This document shows, in pieces, positions 41,534-49,924 of a stretch of 64,000 bases of DNA. This stretch comes from JANLVI01 sp031363915 (GTDB taxonomy: Bacteria > Vulcanimicrobiota > Vulcanimicrobiia > Vulcanimicrobiales > Vulcanimicrobiaceae): NCBI GenBank assembly GCA_031363915.1, contig JANLVI010000006.1, positions 10,470-74,469 of the forward strand, written 5' to 3'. The stretch's first letter is position 1, and every line of letters begins with the position of its first letter. A program made the translations under genes and the position numbers. The notes under the pieces were generated by a model. The model was not told where the DNA came from. It did not search any database and worked only from the letters and a program-made list of their open reading frames with translations.

Positions 41534-42425
41534 ACCGTTTCGCATCTCGGTGCCGGCGTCGAGCGCTAATCTCGGCCCTGGTTTCGATACTGCGGGACTC
41601 GCGCTCGAACTGCGAATCGTTGCCGACGTTTCGCCGGCAAACCAGACGTCGTGGGAGTTCAGCGGTTCGTACGCACCGACGCACGACGGGCTGCGGGATG
41701 AGATCGCGCGCGGCATCGCACGCGTACTCGGCGCGGCAAATGTTCCGTCGCTGCAGCTGCGGATCGCAAACGAAATTCCGCTCGGCAAAGGTCTGGGCGG
41801 CAGCGCCGCAGGTGCCGTACTCGGCGTCGCCATTGGCGCGCACCTCGCAGCGAAGCGTCCGAGCGACGATCAGCTCGCGCAGATCATCACCGAAATCGAA
41901 GGGCATCCCGACAACGGCCTACCCGCTTTTTTTGGCGGGATCGTCGTCGCGGCGCAAACGATCGGTGCGCCCCCCTCGTACGTGCGGATCGCGCCGCCGC
42001 CGCAGATGCGCGCGATCGTCGTGACGCCGCAGATCGAGATGCCGACAGTCAAGGCACGTGCGATTCTCCCGACGTCGTACGCCAAGAGCGATACGGTGTT
42101 CAATATCCAGCGCGCCTGCTTACTCGGCGCCGCGCTCGCCGCCGGACGGATCGATCTCTTACGCGTCGCGATGGACGACCGCATCCACCAACCGTATCGT
42201 GCATCGTTCGTGCCGGGTCTCGATGCGATGCTCGTGCACCGGGATCCGGTGCTTTTGGGTGTCGCGCTCTCGGGAGCGGGACCGTCGGTGATTGCCTTAG
42301 TCGAGGGCGACGGCAGGTCGATCGGCGAGGCATTCGTTGCAATCTTCAAAAAGCACGGCGTAGAAAGCCGCGCGTTCGATCTTGCGATTGCAACCGACGG
42401 CGTGCGCATTTCGGAGTTGACGTAA
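41502..42425 (+). CDS. thrB: Homoserine kinase
   Basis: GHMP-family kinase that makes O-phosphohomoserine, the substrate of ThrC. 307 residues from the ATG at 41502. The start is upstream of RPFRISVPASSANLGPGFD, the family N-terminus; the frame is open further upstream inside thrC. The ATP loop PLGKGLGGSAAG is at residues 93-104 and motif 3 is LSGAGPSVIAL. It overlaps thrC by 32 bp, and the next gene starts at its last base (TAATG). Confidence 0.95.
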   Translation: MPSLLPQHARRPFRISVPASSANLGPGFDTAGLALELRIVADVSPANQTSWEFSGSYAPTHDGLRDEIARGIARVLGAANVPSLQLRIANEIPLGKGLGGSAAGAVLGVAIGAHLAAKRPSDDQLAQIITEIEGHPDNGLPAFFGGIVVAAQTIGAPPSYVRIAPPPQMRAIVVTPQIEMPTVKARAILPTSYAKSDTVFNIQRACLLGAALAAGRIDLLRVAMDDRIHQPYRASFVPGLDAMLVHRDPVLLGVALSGAGPSVIALVEGDGRSIGEAFVAIFKKHGVESRAFDLAIATDGVRISELT

Positions 42426-43006
42426 TGGACGACCGACACGGCGCAAAACAACCGCATCGTTTCGACCCAGCGCGCGCCGCGGCGCTCGACGACGACGCGC
42501 GCGAGGCGTGGCTGCCCGCCCCGGATATCTTCGCGCTGCTCGATGCACCCGAGCGCGCGCGGGTCGTCGATTTCGGCGCGGGGACGGGGCACCTCGCGTT
42601 CAAACTCGCCGAGTCACGCAAAGACCTGCACATCTTCGCATTCGACGAACAAGAGCCGATGCTCCAACGTCTGCGCGAACGCAAGGCGCTCCTCAACGCC
42701 GCGAACGTTCAGGTGATCGATCCGGCCGGGTTCGCCGAGTTGCAAGACGTCGATGCGATTCTGGCCGTCAACGTGCTGCACGAACTCGGCGATGCGGCGC
42801 TCGAGTCGCTGGCCGAGTCTCTCGATGCGCGCGGCACGGTGCTCGTCGCCGATTGGAACGCGATCGAACGTCCCGTGGGACCGCCGCAGGATCACGTCTA
42901 CAGTGTCGATCAAGCAAAAAAGCGGTTAGCGAACGCGGGTTTGATCGTGCGTTTGGAGCGGCTCTTTCCGTATCACTACGTGCTGCTCGCGAGCCTGTAT
43001 CGCTAG
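42425..43006 (+). CDS. SAM-dependent methyltransferase
   Basis: 193 residues, class I Rossmann methyltransferase (UbiE/Methyltransf_11 type). Motif I VVDFGAGTGHLAFKLAE, motif II (acidic, IFAFDEQEPML), and AILAVNVLHELGDAALESLAES are visible. The substrate cannot be told. Its ATG overlaps the thrB stop by one base, so it is the last gene of the ilvD-thrC-thrB operon. A product related to amino acid or metal handling (methyltransferases of this subgroup include ArsM-like proteins) is possible but unsupported. Confidence 0.85.
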   Translation: MDDRHGAKQPHRFDPARAAALDDDAREAWLPAPDIFALLDAPERARVVDFGAGTGHLAFKLAESRKDLHIFAFDEQEPMLQRLRERKALLNAANVQVIDPAGFAELQDVDAILAVNVLHELGDAALESLAESLDARGTVLVADWNAIERPVGPPQDHVYSVDQAKKRLANAGLIVRLERLFPYHYVLLASLYR

Positions 43007-43072
43007 GGGCGCTCAAAGGCATACTGCTGCGAACCGAGTGAGCGAGAGGGGCGCTGGCCGGGCACGCGAAGG

Positions 43073-43501
43073 GTGGCTGATATGGTGCATGTGAGTGTCG
43101 GGTCCGCGGCTGGCATCTGCACCGTGGCGAATTCTGCGTTTTATCGCTACGTGTTGCGCCTGGGCGAGGCCGATCTGACACTCAGCGCGATCGACCGCGC
43201 ACAACTCGACGTGCTCGCGGCGGTTCCGCACGCGTATACGGACGAAGATTCAACCTCCGGCGACGGGTGGCGCATCGTCCCCGCCGCATCGATGGAAGAC
43301 TGGCCGGTTCTCGAGGCATCACCGCAGCGTCTGCGCGCCGCGTTCCAAACCGCGCGACGCGTTTTGTGGGCGAACGCCGCCCCTGTCGGGATTACGGCCG
43401 TCGAAATTCAGACGGTCGATGCTGACATCGATAAAGTTCTCGGCATGCTCGGTCGCGCCGAGGCCCTCGGCTATTCCGTCAACGTCAGCTACGTAAGCTA
43501 G
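43073..43501 (+). CDS. Hypothetical protein
   Basis: 142 residues, GTG start, with an in-frame ATG three codons later (43082). Mixed alpha/beta, slightly acidic, cytoplasmic: RVLWANAAPVGITAVEIQTV, DADIDKVLGMLGRAEALGYS. No family recognised and no signal peptide. It lies 66 bp after the methyltransferase gene and ends 3 bp before the end of a convergent gene. Confidence 0.6.
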   Translation: MADMVHVSVGSAAGICTVANSAFYRYVLRLGEADLTLSAIDRAQLDVLAAVPHAYTDEDSTSGDGWRIVPAASMEDWPVLEASPQRLRAAFQTARRVLWANAAPVGITAVEIQTVDADIDKVLGMLGRAEALGYSVNVSYVS

Positions 43502-43504
43502 AGG

Positions 43505-43975
43505 CTACGCAGCGCGGCGGTTGAGCAATCTGACGAACGCGAAACCGATCACCGGCACGATGCCAAACGCGGCCCATTCGACGTGTTGCGGGACCGATGC
43601 CGCAGCGACGACGTTGAGTGAGATTGGGCCGGAATCGATCGAGGCGCCGCCGAGCTGTGTGCTCAGGGCAACCGAGTAGGAGCCCGGCTCGCTGAGCGTG
43701 AGGGTGCCGCTAAAGCGGCCGTTGCCGATCGCCGCAAGCGGGACGCGGAGCCTGCTGCCGGAGGGTCCGATCAGGATTGCGGCAACAGCTTTGATGTGGA
43801 GTGAGGCATCGGATTTCACGTCCACCGCAACGGAGGCGTTGGCAGCGTAGCGATCCTGGGTCTGCGCCTGCACACCGGCGGTTGTGACCGTGAGGTTCAG
43901 CGTCGCAGGACTGGCAGCCAACGCGGCAAGTGAGGTGAAGCCGAGAAAGATCAGGAGTGCGAGCAAGGTTTTCAC
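43505..43975 (-). CDS. Secreted, C-terminally anchored beta-domain protein
   Basis: 156 residues. Signal peptide (MKTLLALLIFLGFTSLAALA, cleavage near AAS), then an Ig-like beta domain (residues ~25-125; ILIGPSGSRLRVPLAAIGNG, GTLTLSEPGSYSVALS). A C-terminal hydrophobic segment (AAFGIVPVIGFAFVRLL) is followed by basic residues, a membrane anchor. Function unknown. Encoded convergently with the gene at 43073. Confidence 0.7.
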   Translation of the reverse strand: MKTLLALLIFLGFTSLAALAASPATLNLTVTTAGVQAQTQDRYAANASVAVDVKSDASLHIKAVAAILIGPSGSRLRVPLAAIGNGRFSGTLTLSEPGSYSVALSTQLGGASIDSGPISLNVVAAASVPQHVEWAAFGIVPVIGFAFVRLLNRRAA

Positions 43976-44041
43976 GTGTGAACCTTACCCGGGCAGATCG
44001 ACCTCCGAAACGATTTTCATACCGATTTCATGGAATTTCCG

Positions 44042-44932
44042 CTATTGGCGATTCCCGAAGAGAGATCCGATCACGCCGCCGATGTTGCTCTGACCGCCTG
44101 CTTGCTGAGCCCCCTCGGCAGCGGGCTCGTGATAGGTCATCGATTGCAAGCCAACGCGGCCCGGGCCGGTGAAGCGATTCATCATCATCGATGCGCCGCC
44201 GACGAATGCGCCAAGCGCGCCCATCAACCCGCCGCCGCCGCCCGATTGCAAGACCGAGACGGTGTCCATACGGACGTTAGCGTCCTTCCAGAGCCACGCG
44301 CCGGGCTCGACATCGAGCATTTCGCCGGGTGCGAGCGTCTTTTCGAAAACGTTTCCGTAGCCGTGGAGGAGCAGCACACCCTCTTCGCGCGCGGTGAAGC
44401 GGTCGATGAAGAGGCCGGCGCGCGAGAAGAGCACGTTTGCTAAACCCTGCTGCCAATAGAAGTCGTAGTCGACGGAACTCGATGCGAGCAGAAACTGATG
44501 CTCGCGAACGTCGATTGCCTCACCGGGGCGCAGACGCATAGCGACGACCTGGCCCGGCGCTTCGCGAGAAAAGGCGATATTGCCCGGGCCTTGCGCGGTT
44601 GAAATGAAGATCTGCAGACCGGAGAAGAAGCGTTTTGCCGCGTTCTGTAAGCCGAGAAAGCCGAGGGTTACGTTCGGCTGTTTCCACAGCAGAATGTGAT
44701 GCTCGAAGTACACCGATTGGCGTGAACCGAGTTCCACATCGACGACCGGTACCAACTCGCCTTTGACGAGGATCGTCATGTCGCCGATCGTGATCGGGGC
44801 TTTCGGATTATCAGATTCCGGGATCGGCTCCGTATACGAACCCACCGTTGTTGCATGCGGGACGGGAGCGCCGCAACCCGCGCAAAATTTTGCGCCGGGC
44901 AAGAGTGGTGTCTGGCACGATGGGCAATTCAC
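44042..44932 (-). CDS. AIM24-family protein with N-terminal zinc ribbon
   Basis: 296 residues. The GTG start at 44932 is chosen because AGGAG lies 6 bp upstream; open frame beyond overlaps the previous gene. The N-terminal zinc ribbon (CPSCQTPLLPGAKFCAGCG) is followed by an AIM24/TIGR00266 beta-sandwich (GPGNIAFSREAPGQVVAMRL; LLLHGYGNVFEKTLAPGE). The C-terminal tail is Gly/Met/Gln-rich (GGGGGLMGALGAFVGGASMM). The family has no established biochemical role. It follows the secreted repeat-linker protein gene by 19 bp. Confidence 0.88.
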   Translation of the reverse strand: MNCPSCQTPLLPGAKFCAGCGAPVPHATTVGSYTEPIPESDNPKAPITIGDMTILVKGELVPVVDVELGSRQSVYFEHHILLWKQPNVTLGFLGLQNAAKRFFSGLQIFISTAQGPGNIAFSREAPGQVVAMRLRPGEAIDVREHQFLLASSSVDYDFYWQQGLANVLFSRAGLFIDRFTAREEGVLLLHGYGNVFEKTLAPGEMLDVEPGAWLWKDANVRMDTVSVLQSGGGGGLMGALGAFVGGASMMMNRFTGPGRVGLQSMTYHEPAAEGAQQAGGQSNIGGVIGSLFGNRQ

Positions 44933-44951
44933 GGTGATCTCCTGGGCAGCA

Positions 44952-46346
44952 TTAGGTGCGCGTTTCAAAGAGGGCAACGAGTTCGGTGATCGCGGCCTCG
45001 ACGGCGTCCGGGTCGCCGCTTGCGGGTTTCGGGATGTCGGCGAGATTCTTTACCGACTGGCCTTTCCATACGAATTTTCCGGCGCAGTCGAGCAACGTCA
45101 GCCGGATGTCCACCCGCGTAATCGCGTCGGTTGCATTTTTATTGATGAGGCGGTTCAGCCCCGCTTTCTTCAGATCGTATTTCATCGTCCCGACGATGAC
45201 CCCGGCGCTACTCGAATCGCGGCAGAGGGTCGCGGCATCGCGTGAGGCTTCGTCGCGATCTTTCGTCGGGCCGATCGAGATCGAGTAGCGCGATGCGGCG
45301 AAGCGACGCGAGAGATCGAGCGTCGACTGATCGAGCAACGGGTCGCGTTTGGTTATCGAATCACCGTCGGGCGATTGCAGCGGAATCAGTGTAAACGCGC
45401 GCATATTTGTGAGCGCGGTCGACGCCGAAGTGGCTAGCGGCGCCGGACTAGGGATCGGAGTCGGCACAGGTGTCGGCTCGACCGTTGGCGTCGGTAGCGG
45501 TGCGACGACTTTGGGCTTGTCGTTCGGACGCGGCGCCGGCGGACGCGCCTGCGGTGCTCGAGCTGGACCGTGCGGTGAGTTGGTGTTCCGGTTCGGTGAT
45601 TGTTGGCGTTGCGGCGTTGTCGTCGGACGCGCCGTCGGACGCGCGCTTGGACGTGGTGATGGCGTTGGACGGGGCTTCAGCTTCGCGGTCGCTTTGGGTT
45701 GCGGCTTCATGTTCTGGCGCGTGTCGCGCTGTTGCGGCCTAGCGGGTTTGCGTTCGATCTTTTGCTGCGGCTGCGCTTTGGGTTGTGGTGCGCGCGACGC
45801 TGTCGGCTCGGGGCTTGCTTCGAGCGACGCCGGCGGCGTTGCAGCCGATTGCATCGCGATCGGGTCGATCGATTGGAGCGGTGCCGGCGTTGACGTGGCG
45901 CCGGCCGACTTGCCGAAAAGCGGCGTAAAATCGATCGTAGCGGGCACGTCGAGATCCGTCGCGGACACGACGAGGTTACCCAAAAACTGATTGGTGGTGA
46001 CGCTGAACGATTCGAGCGAAATCGTGAGGACGTCACCCTTTTTATCGAACTCGCCGACGACGTAGACATCGGCGCCGATTTTTGCAGCGCTTTCCTGTGG
46101 TTCTTGGCCTGCATTCAAGCGAACGGCATCATAGCCCGGATACGCTGCAAGCCGGGAGACGATCGAATCCGTGTAGTGCTCGGCGGCGCCCTTCGTGGTG
46201 ACGCCGGCATCGAGGGGCAGAATCGCAACGATGCGCGCCTTTGCCAAAGCCGGCGTCGAGCTCCCTACGAGCGCAGCAATCGCAAGCGCGGCCCCCGCTC
46301 CGGCGATGCGAGAAAAGAAGCGTCCGAAAAGCCTGCCGTGATTCAT
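44952..46346 (-). CDS. Exported protein with two CsgG/TolB-N-like halves and long Pro/Arg/Gln linker
   Basis: 464 residues from the ATG at 46346. A signal peptide (AGAGAALAIAALVGSSTPALA) precedes a ~110-residue alpha/beta domain (VAILPLDAGVTTKGAAEHYTD, ADVYVVGEFDKKGDVLTIS) like the N-terminal fold of TolB/FlgO/CsgG proteins. A linker of about 150 residues rich in Pro, Thr, Gln and Arg follows, then a second domain of similar type (FAASRYSISIGPTKDRDEAS, VIVGTMKYDLKKAG). The linker would be extended and basic, able to span the periplasm or contact the wall. Likely co-transcribed with the AIM24-like gene. Confidence 0.75.
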   Translation of the reverse strand: MNHGRLFGRFFSRIAGAGAALAIAALVGSSTPALAKARIVAILPLDAGVTTKGAAEHYTDSIVSRLAAYPGYDAVRLNAGQEPQESAAKIGADVYVVGEFDKKGDVLTISLESFSVTTNQFLGNLVVSATDLDVPATIDFTPLFGKSAGATSTPAPLQSIDPIAMQSAATPPASLEASPEPTASRAPQPKAQPQQKIERKPARPQQRDTRQNMKPQPKATAKLKPRPTPSPRPSARPTARPTTTPQRQQSPNRNTNSPHGPARAPQARPPAPRPNDKPKVVAPLPTPTVEPTPVPTPIPSPAPLATSASTALTNMRAFTLIPLQSPDGDSITKRDPLLDQSTLDLSRRFAASRYSISIGPTKDRDEASRDAATLCRDSSSAGVIVGTMKYDLKKAGLNRLINKNATDAITRVDIRLTLLDCAGKFVWKGQSVKNLADIPKPASGDPDAVEAAITELVALFETRT

Positions 46347-47005
46347 CAACGACGGAGATTCGCAAGGTGGTAGCAGGCGCCTTGCTTCACGTCACAAGGT
46401 GATTAAGATAGGAAGCGGTGGATTTTCTAGGAGCGTTTGCCGACAGACGTAACCAGCCAATCCGTTCGGAGCGACAATAAGAACGCGGAACGTGCCGGGT
46501 CGGTCCATTTCCGTGGCCGCATGGACCCATCGACCACCATCGAATCGAACGACGCCTCCGCGGCGCACGTTTTTCATGAGTGCATCATCGAGGAGCCGGC
46601 GCTGCGAGCAGAGGTTCGGCGTGAGGCGTTTGGGGTCACGTGCTCCATAGGTCAATTCCTTGACGCGAACGTGGTCCGGGAGGCACGACCCGTCGCTCTC
46701 GCACGACACACTTCGATCGTTTCTCCGATTCCCGCCGCGTACTCGGTTATGAGAACGCTGCCATCGGCAAGAAAGATCGATCCGTGTCCGTCTGATCGAC
46801 GGCGCTACCTATATCGACAAGAAAGTGGCCCTGGGACCGCTCGACTACGGTAGCAACAAAATCTATCGCGACGTGATGATTTCATTCGAACACATCGAGT
46901 CGCTCGCACGATCCACGCTTCGCACGCTGCTTCATCAACTTCCGAGCGAGTACGATTTACTCGAACTTCGAAGACTCCCGTCCTTCGACGTCAAAGGCGA
47001 AACGC
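46347..47005. other. Stretch of uncertain coding (two weak ORFs)
   Basis: Neither strand shows a recognised gene. A minus frame at 46392-46709 (GTG start, 105 aa) contains the protein-like GGVVRFDGGRWVHAATEMDR; just upstream, in another frame, GSIFLADGSVLITEYAAGIG reads like a beta-propeller strand, so a frameshifted remnant is possible. A plus frame at 46825-47100 (GTG start, 91 aa) contains VALGPLDYGSNKIYRDVMIS and overlaps the DUF423 gene by 95 bp. These are described but not called as genes. Confidence 0.35.
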
Positions 47006-47383
47006 GTGATAAATTGGAGTGTTGTCGGCGCGATTCTTTTGGCACTCGCGGTGTTGATCGGTGCCTTCGGCGCGCACGCCTTACGGGATCGGCTCGATGA
47101 CTACGCGACCGGTATCTACGAACGCGCTGTCTTTTATCATTTTATCCACGCGCTCGGACTGCTGGCCGTTGGTATCTCCTCAGCTGCGCACGTCGCAAGC
47201 GGATCGACGGCGACCCTCGCGGGATGGCTGTTGCTCGCCGGGATGATCGTGTTCTGCGGCAGCCTTTATGCCCTAGCGCTCAGTGGTATTCGCAAACTCG
47301 GCGCGATCACGCCGCTCGGCGGCCTCGCGTTCGTCGCCGGATGGATCGTCTTCGCGGTTGCGCTCAACGGGGCGCACGCCTAA
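47006..47383 (+). CDS. DUF423-family membrane protein (YgdD-like)
   Basis: 125 residues, GTG start. Four membrane helices. The family signature GAFGAHALRDRLDDYATGIYERAVFYHFIHALGLL is clear, as is the C-terminal GITPLGG-type loop (KLGAITPLGGLAFVAGWI). DUF423 proteins are widespread inner-membrane proteins of unknown function. Confidence 0.92.
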   Translation: MINWSVVGAILLALAVLIGAFGAHALRDRLDDYATGIYERAVFYHFIHALGLLAVGISSAAHVASGSTATLAGWLLLAGMIVFCGSLYALALSGIRKLGAITPLGGLAFVAGWIVFAVALNGAHA

Positions 47384-47484
47384 GGTCGTTCATCGTCTCG
47401 TTCAATCACTTCGGGCGCGTAGATAACATTCGCGACCAAGAGTGCTAGCGGTCTCGTGAAGTGTAGGCACAGCACTTGGCGCGG

Positions 47485-47521
47485 AAGAAAATCGCCGAGC
47501 AGCATCCGGCTGCACTCGGCG
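47485..47521 (-). terminator. Intrinsic terminator after the glycine-zipper protein gene
   Basis: Minus strand: CGCCGAG (47521-47515), a 2-nt bulge, CAGC (47512-47509), loop, GCTG (47503-47500), CTCGGCG (47499-47493), then ATTTTCT. It starts 22 bp after the stop of the gene at 47544. Confidence 0.8.
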
Positions 47522-47543
47522 ATAGGATCAGACGGAGTAGGAA

Positions 47544-48167
47544 TTACCGGTAGGGCGTAGTCGTCGGGCCCGGTCCCGACTGCCGCAGCGAGAGCACCGT
47601 TGCGGGTGCGGTCGTCTGCAACTGGACTTTCGACCCTTGTGCGACGGTGATGTTTTGACCGGAATTGGCCGCAATAACGCCGCCGCCGATGGCGCCGACC
47701 GCGCCGCCGATATTCGTACCGATGTGCTTGCCGATGTAATTGCCTAGGACCTGACCGATTGCCGCGCCGGCGATCGTCTTCACGGTCTTATTGGCTTTGT
47801 TGCCTTGTGCGTCGATCGAGATGGTTTGGCCCTGGAGCGATGCAGTGGTTCCGTTCGCGAGCACGAGCCGGTCGAACGCGAGCGTAACCGCGCCCTTCTT
47901 GGTCGTCGTCGCATGTGTGACCGTCGCGACATGGCCATACACGCGGGCATTGGCAAAGCGCTGGTCGTCGGCCGGATACGGCCCCTGGACATCGAGCACG
48001 AACGGATCTTGGACGTTCGCCGATTTGCTGTTGAGGGATTGCTCGATTGTCCCGTTGATGACGGTTTGCGAGGGCAGGAGCGTGGTGCCGGCCGATTGCG
48101 CGCTTGCCATGGTGGGGAATGTAGCAAGCGCGGCGATGGTAAGTACTTGGAGCGATTTCTTGAACAT
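47544..48167 (-). CDS. Secreted glycine-zipper protein
   Basis: 207 residues. Signal peptide (LQVLTIAALATFPTMASA), then a beta-rich domain (residues ~30-125; TTLLPSQTVINGTIEQSLNS, AVTLAFDRLVLANGTTASLQ). A glycine-zipper segment follows (AAIGQVLGNYIGKHIG, GGAVGAIGGGVIAANSG) and a short Gln/Thr/Pro tail. Glycine zippers often insert in or associate with membranes. Function unknown. It is monocistronic with a clear terminator. Confidence 0.75.
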   Translation of the reverse strand: MFKKSLQVLTIAALATFPTMASAQSAGTTLLPSQTVINGTIEQSLNSKSANVQDPFVLDVQGPYPADDQRFANARVYGHVATVTHATTTKKGAVTLAFDRLVLANGTTASLQGQTISIDAQGNKANKTVKTIAGAAIGQVLGNYIGKHIGTNIGGAVGAIGGGVIAANSGQNITVAQGSKVQLQTTAPATVLSLRQSGPGPTTTPYR

Positions 48168-48329
48168 TTAGATACCTCGTGCAGGGTGTTACCCGGTCAA
48201 CGCGGGGTCCGGGTCTGAGGTTCCACCGCAGCGGCTATTCGTAGCGGTTTTTGCCTCGTGAAGCGGACGTGAAGAGCCGATCGGCACCCCGTTCACGCGG
48301 AGTTCCCACGACCGAGCGATCACGGACGT

Positions 48330-48698
48330 ATGAGCCAAATTCACACGTACACGACGGTCGAGTGCCGCTTCGCGGATACTCCCAAGCGACTGTATGCACA
48401 CCTTAAGGACGGCGTCGGGACGCTCGCGCTCGGGATCGCTATGGGTGATCCGTATATCGAAACGAACGTTGAGGTTCGCGTACGCGAGAAGTCGACGTTT
48501 ACCGGCTACCACATGATGGACATCTGATGGAAGCCGTTGACGAGCGGGCCATATCCGGAATTCAACGGGACGCTGAAGATTTCACAGGACCCGATGCCGT
48601 TCGGCCTCGGCCGAGGCGACCGGAAACCAACTCTTGGCAAAACTTTCGTCGATGCTCGCCGAATCGCTCGTTTTCGGCTGACTGACGTCGGCGATTAG
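48330..48698 (+). pseudogene. Small ORF interrupted by an in-frame TGA
   Basis: From ATG 48330 the frame reads 65 codons to a TGA at 48525-48527. It then continues open for 56 more codons (WKPLTSGPYPEFNGTLKISQ...) to TAG at 48696-48698, which overlaps the end of the convergent exonuclease-type gene. The sequence on both sides of the TGA is protein-like: VEVRVREKSTFTGYHMMDI before, the W-K-P-L stretch after. This suggests a single ~122-residue protein, perhaps of the SRPBCC type, broken by a nonsense mutation. Alternatives are a real 65-residue gene or recoding; no SECIS-like structure was identified. Confidence 0.5.
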
Positions 48699-49453
48699 CC
48701 CTCGCCGATCGATACGGCAATTTGCGCGTGACCGCCGAACCGCTTTTGTGACGACACCTGAGCGGAACCGGTTGTAAGCCGCATAGCAAGGCTTGGCGAG
48801 AGCAGAATGTAGTCGAGGCGCGTTCCATCCCCGCGATGGTAGAGTTCGTTCCGCGACCACCACGTGTAGAGCGGCCGCGGTTTGTAGTCGAGGCCGATCG
48901 CGTCGATCCAACCCGCCTGGAAGGTCTGGGCGAACCAGGTCATCGCGGTCGGGTCGCAACCGTAACCGTTCTTGTTTGAACTCTCGGCGAAATTCCACGC
49001 GTCGTGCCCGTCGCGGAACGTATTCATATCGCCGCAAATGACGGCACCGCCCGCTTCCGCTGCCAGCTTCGCGAAGAGTGCGGCCAGCGACGGAAATTGC
49101 CGCGGCTGTGCATCCATCGTCACGTACACCGACGCGATGGCAAAACCGCCGAGCGTACATGATATGAACTGGCCGCTACTCGCAAGCGTTTCGGGCCCGT
49201 CGACCTCGCGTGCGCTCAGCGGCTGCTTTGCGAAAATTGCCACCCCGCCGCGGTCCCCTTTCTCCGTCTCGTCGTGCGATGCGCGATCGACAGCGAGGGC
49301 GTGATACCCGAGTTCCGTACCGACTGCAGCGGCATCTTCGCAGCGCGTCCCCTGCAAACAGAGAACGTCGGCTTCGAGGACATGCGGCATCGTGAAGAAG
49401 CCATTGGTTACCGCGCCGTGCAGTCCGTTGACATTGGCGCTCAAAATACGCAT
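48695..49453 (-). CDS. Exonuclease III-family protein with degenerate active site
   Basis: 252 residues of the exonuclease-endonuclease-phosphatase fold, closest in layout to exodeoxyribonuclease III (AP endonuclease). MRILSANVNGL, GDRGGVAIFAK, D142/N144 in ICGDMNTF, and D214 in TRLDYILLS match the family. Two key residues are changed. The metal-binding Glu of LQE is Gly35 (CLQGTR), and the C-terminal SDH reads GGH (G241-H242), losing the Asp of the Asp-His pair. Catalysis may be lost or altered; a DNA-binding role is possible. Convergent with the interrupted ORF at 48330. Confidence 0.85.
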   Translation of the reverse strand: MRILSANVNGLHGAVTNGFFTMPHVLEADVLCLQGTRCEDAAAVGTELGYHALAVDRASHDETEKGDRGGVAIFAKQPLSAREVDGPETLASSGQFISCTLGGFAIASVYVTMDAQPRQFPSLAALFAKLAAEAGGAVICGDMNTFRDGHDAWNFAESSNKNGYGCDPTAMTWFAQTFQAGWIDAIGLDYKPRPLYTWWSRNELYHRGDGTRLDYILLSPSLAMRLTTGSAQVSSQKRFGGHAQIAVSIGEG

Positions 49454-49490
49454 GAACCAGAGGTGCGCTACAACTCGCCGAAGGCCTCGA

Positions 49491-49521
49491 TCGACGCACT
49501 CCGTTGTCCGGGCCCTAGGCT
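49491..49521 (+). promoter_or_regulatory. Possible promoter of the small acidic gene at 49544
   Basis: -10 TAGGCT (49516-49521), identical to the aroF leader -10, with TCGACG (49491-49496) as a 4-of-6 match to -35 at 19 bp. Transcription would start near 49528, just ahead of AAGGAG (49530-49535). Confidence 0.35.
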
Positions 49522-49543
49522 AAGTTCACAAGGAGTAGCCACC

Positions 49544-49924
49544 ATGAAGACACCCAATCAGACGATCAGCTCATCCGCGGCCGAAGAGATTGACGCCCTC
49601 GACCTCGACGAAATCGACGCTAGCGTGGCCGCAAGCCGCAAGCTCTGGTCTGCACTACGGCTGGGGTCCGCGCTTCTAACAACCGATAGCGACGTTGCAG
49701 CGCTTCGAGGCGGCCCAAGGGAGCTTGAGGGGCCTACCATTCGTCTTATGCCCGGCTGTGAGCTCCCCGCGGCCACCGTGATAAATTCCCAGGGTAGGCG
49801 TCTAAATCTGCGCTATGAACAACACTATCGAACAACTTCGTGCGCACGGCGATCGCAAAGTCTCAGTTGCTACGTCGGCCTGCACCGTGACCGGCTATAT
49901 CAACCAGCCGCTGCTCGGCGATAA
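49544..49924 (+). CDS. Small acidic hypothetical protein
   Basis: 126 residues from the ATG at 49544, preceded by AAGGAG 8 bp upstream. The N-terminus is Ser/Asp/Glu-rich (KTPNQTISSSAAEEIDALDL), followed by a helical part and GPTIRLMPGCELPAATVINS. From about residue 90 the composition turns Arg/Ser/Cys-rich where a second ORF (49815) starts in another frame. Only the first ~90 residues look genuinely coding; the tail may be read-through after a frameshift. No signal peptide and no family recognised. Confidence 0.5.
   Translation: MKTPNQTISSSAAEEIDALDLDEIDASVAASRKLWSALRLGSALLTTDSDVAALRGGPRELEGPTIRLMPGCELPAATVINSQGRRLNLRYEQHYRTTSCARRSQSLSCYVGLHRDRLYQPAAARR

Noticed and set aside
48525..48527. 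Selenocysteine recoding at the in-frame TGA
   Set aside because: No hairpin of SECIS type was recognised just downstream and no Sec machinery is in the window; a nonsense mutation is simpler.
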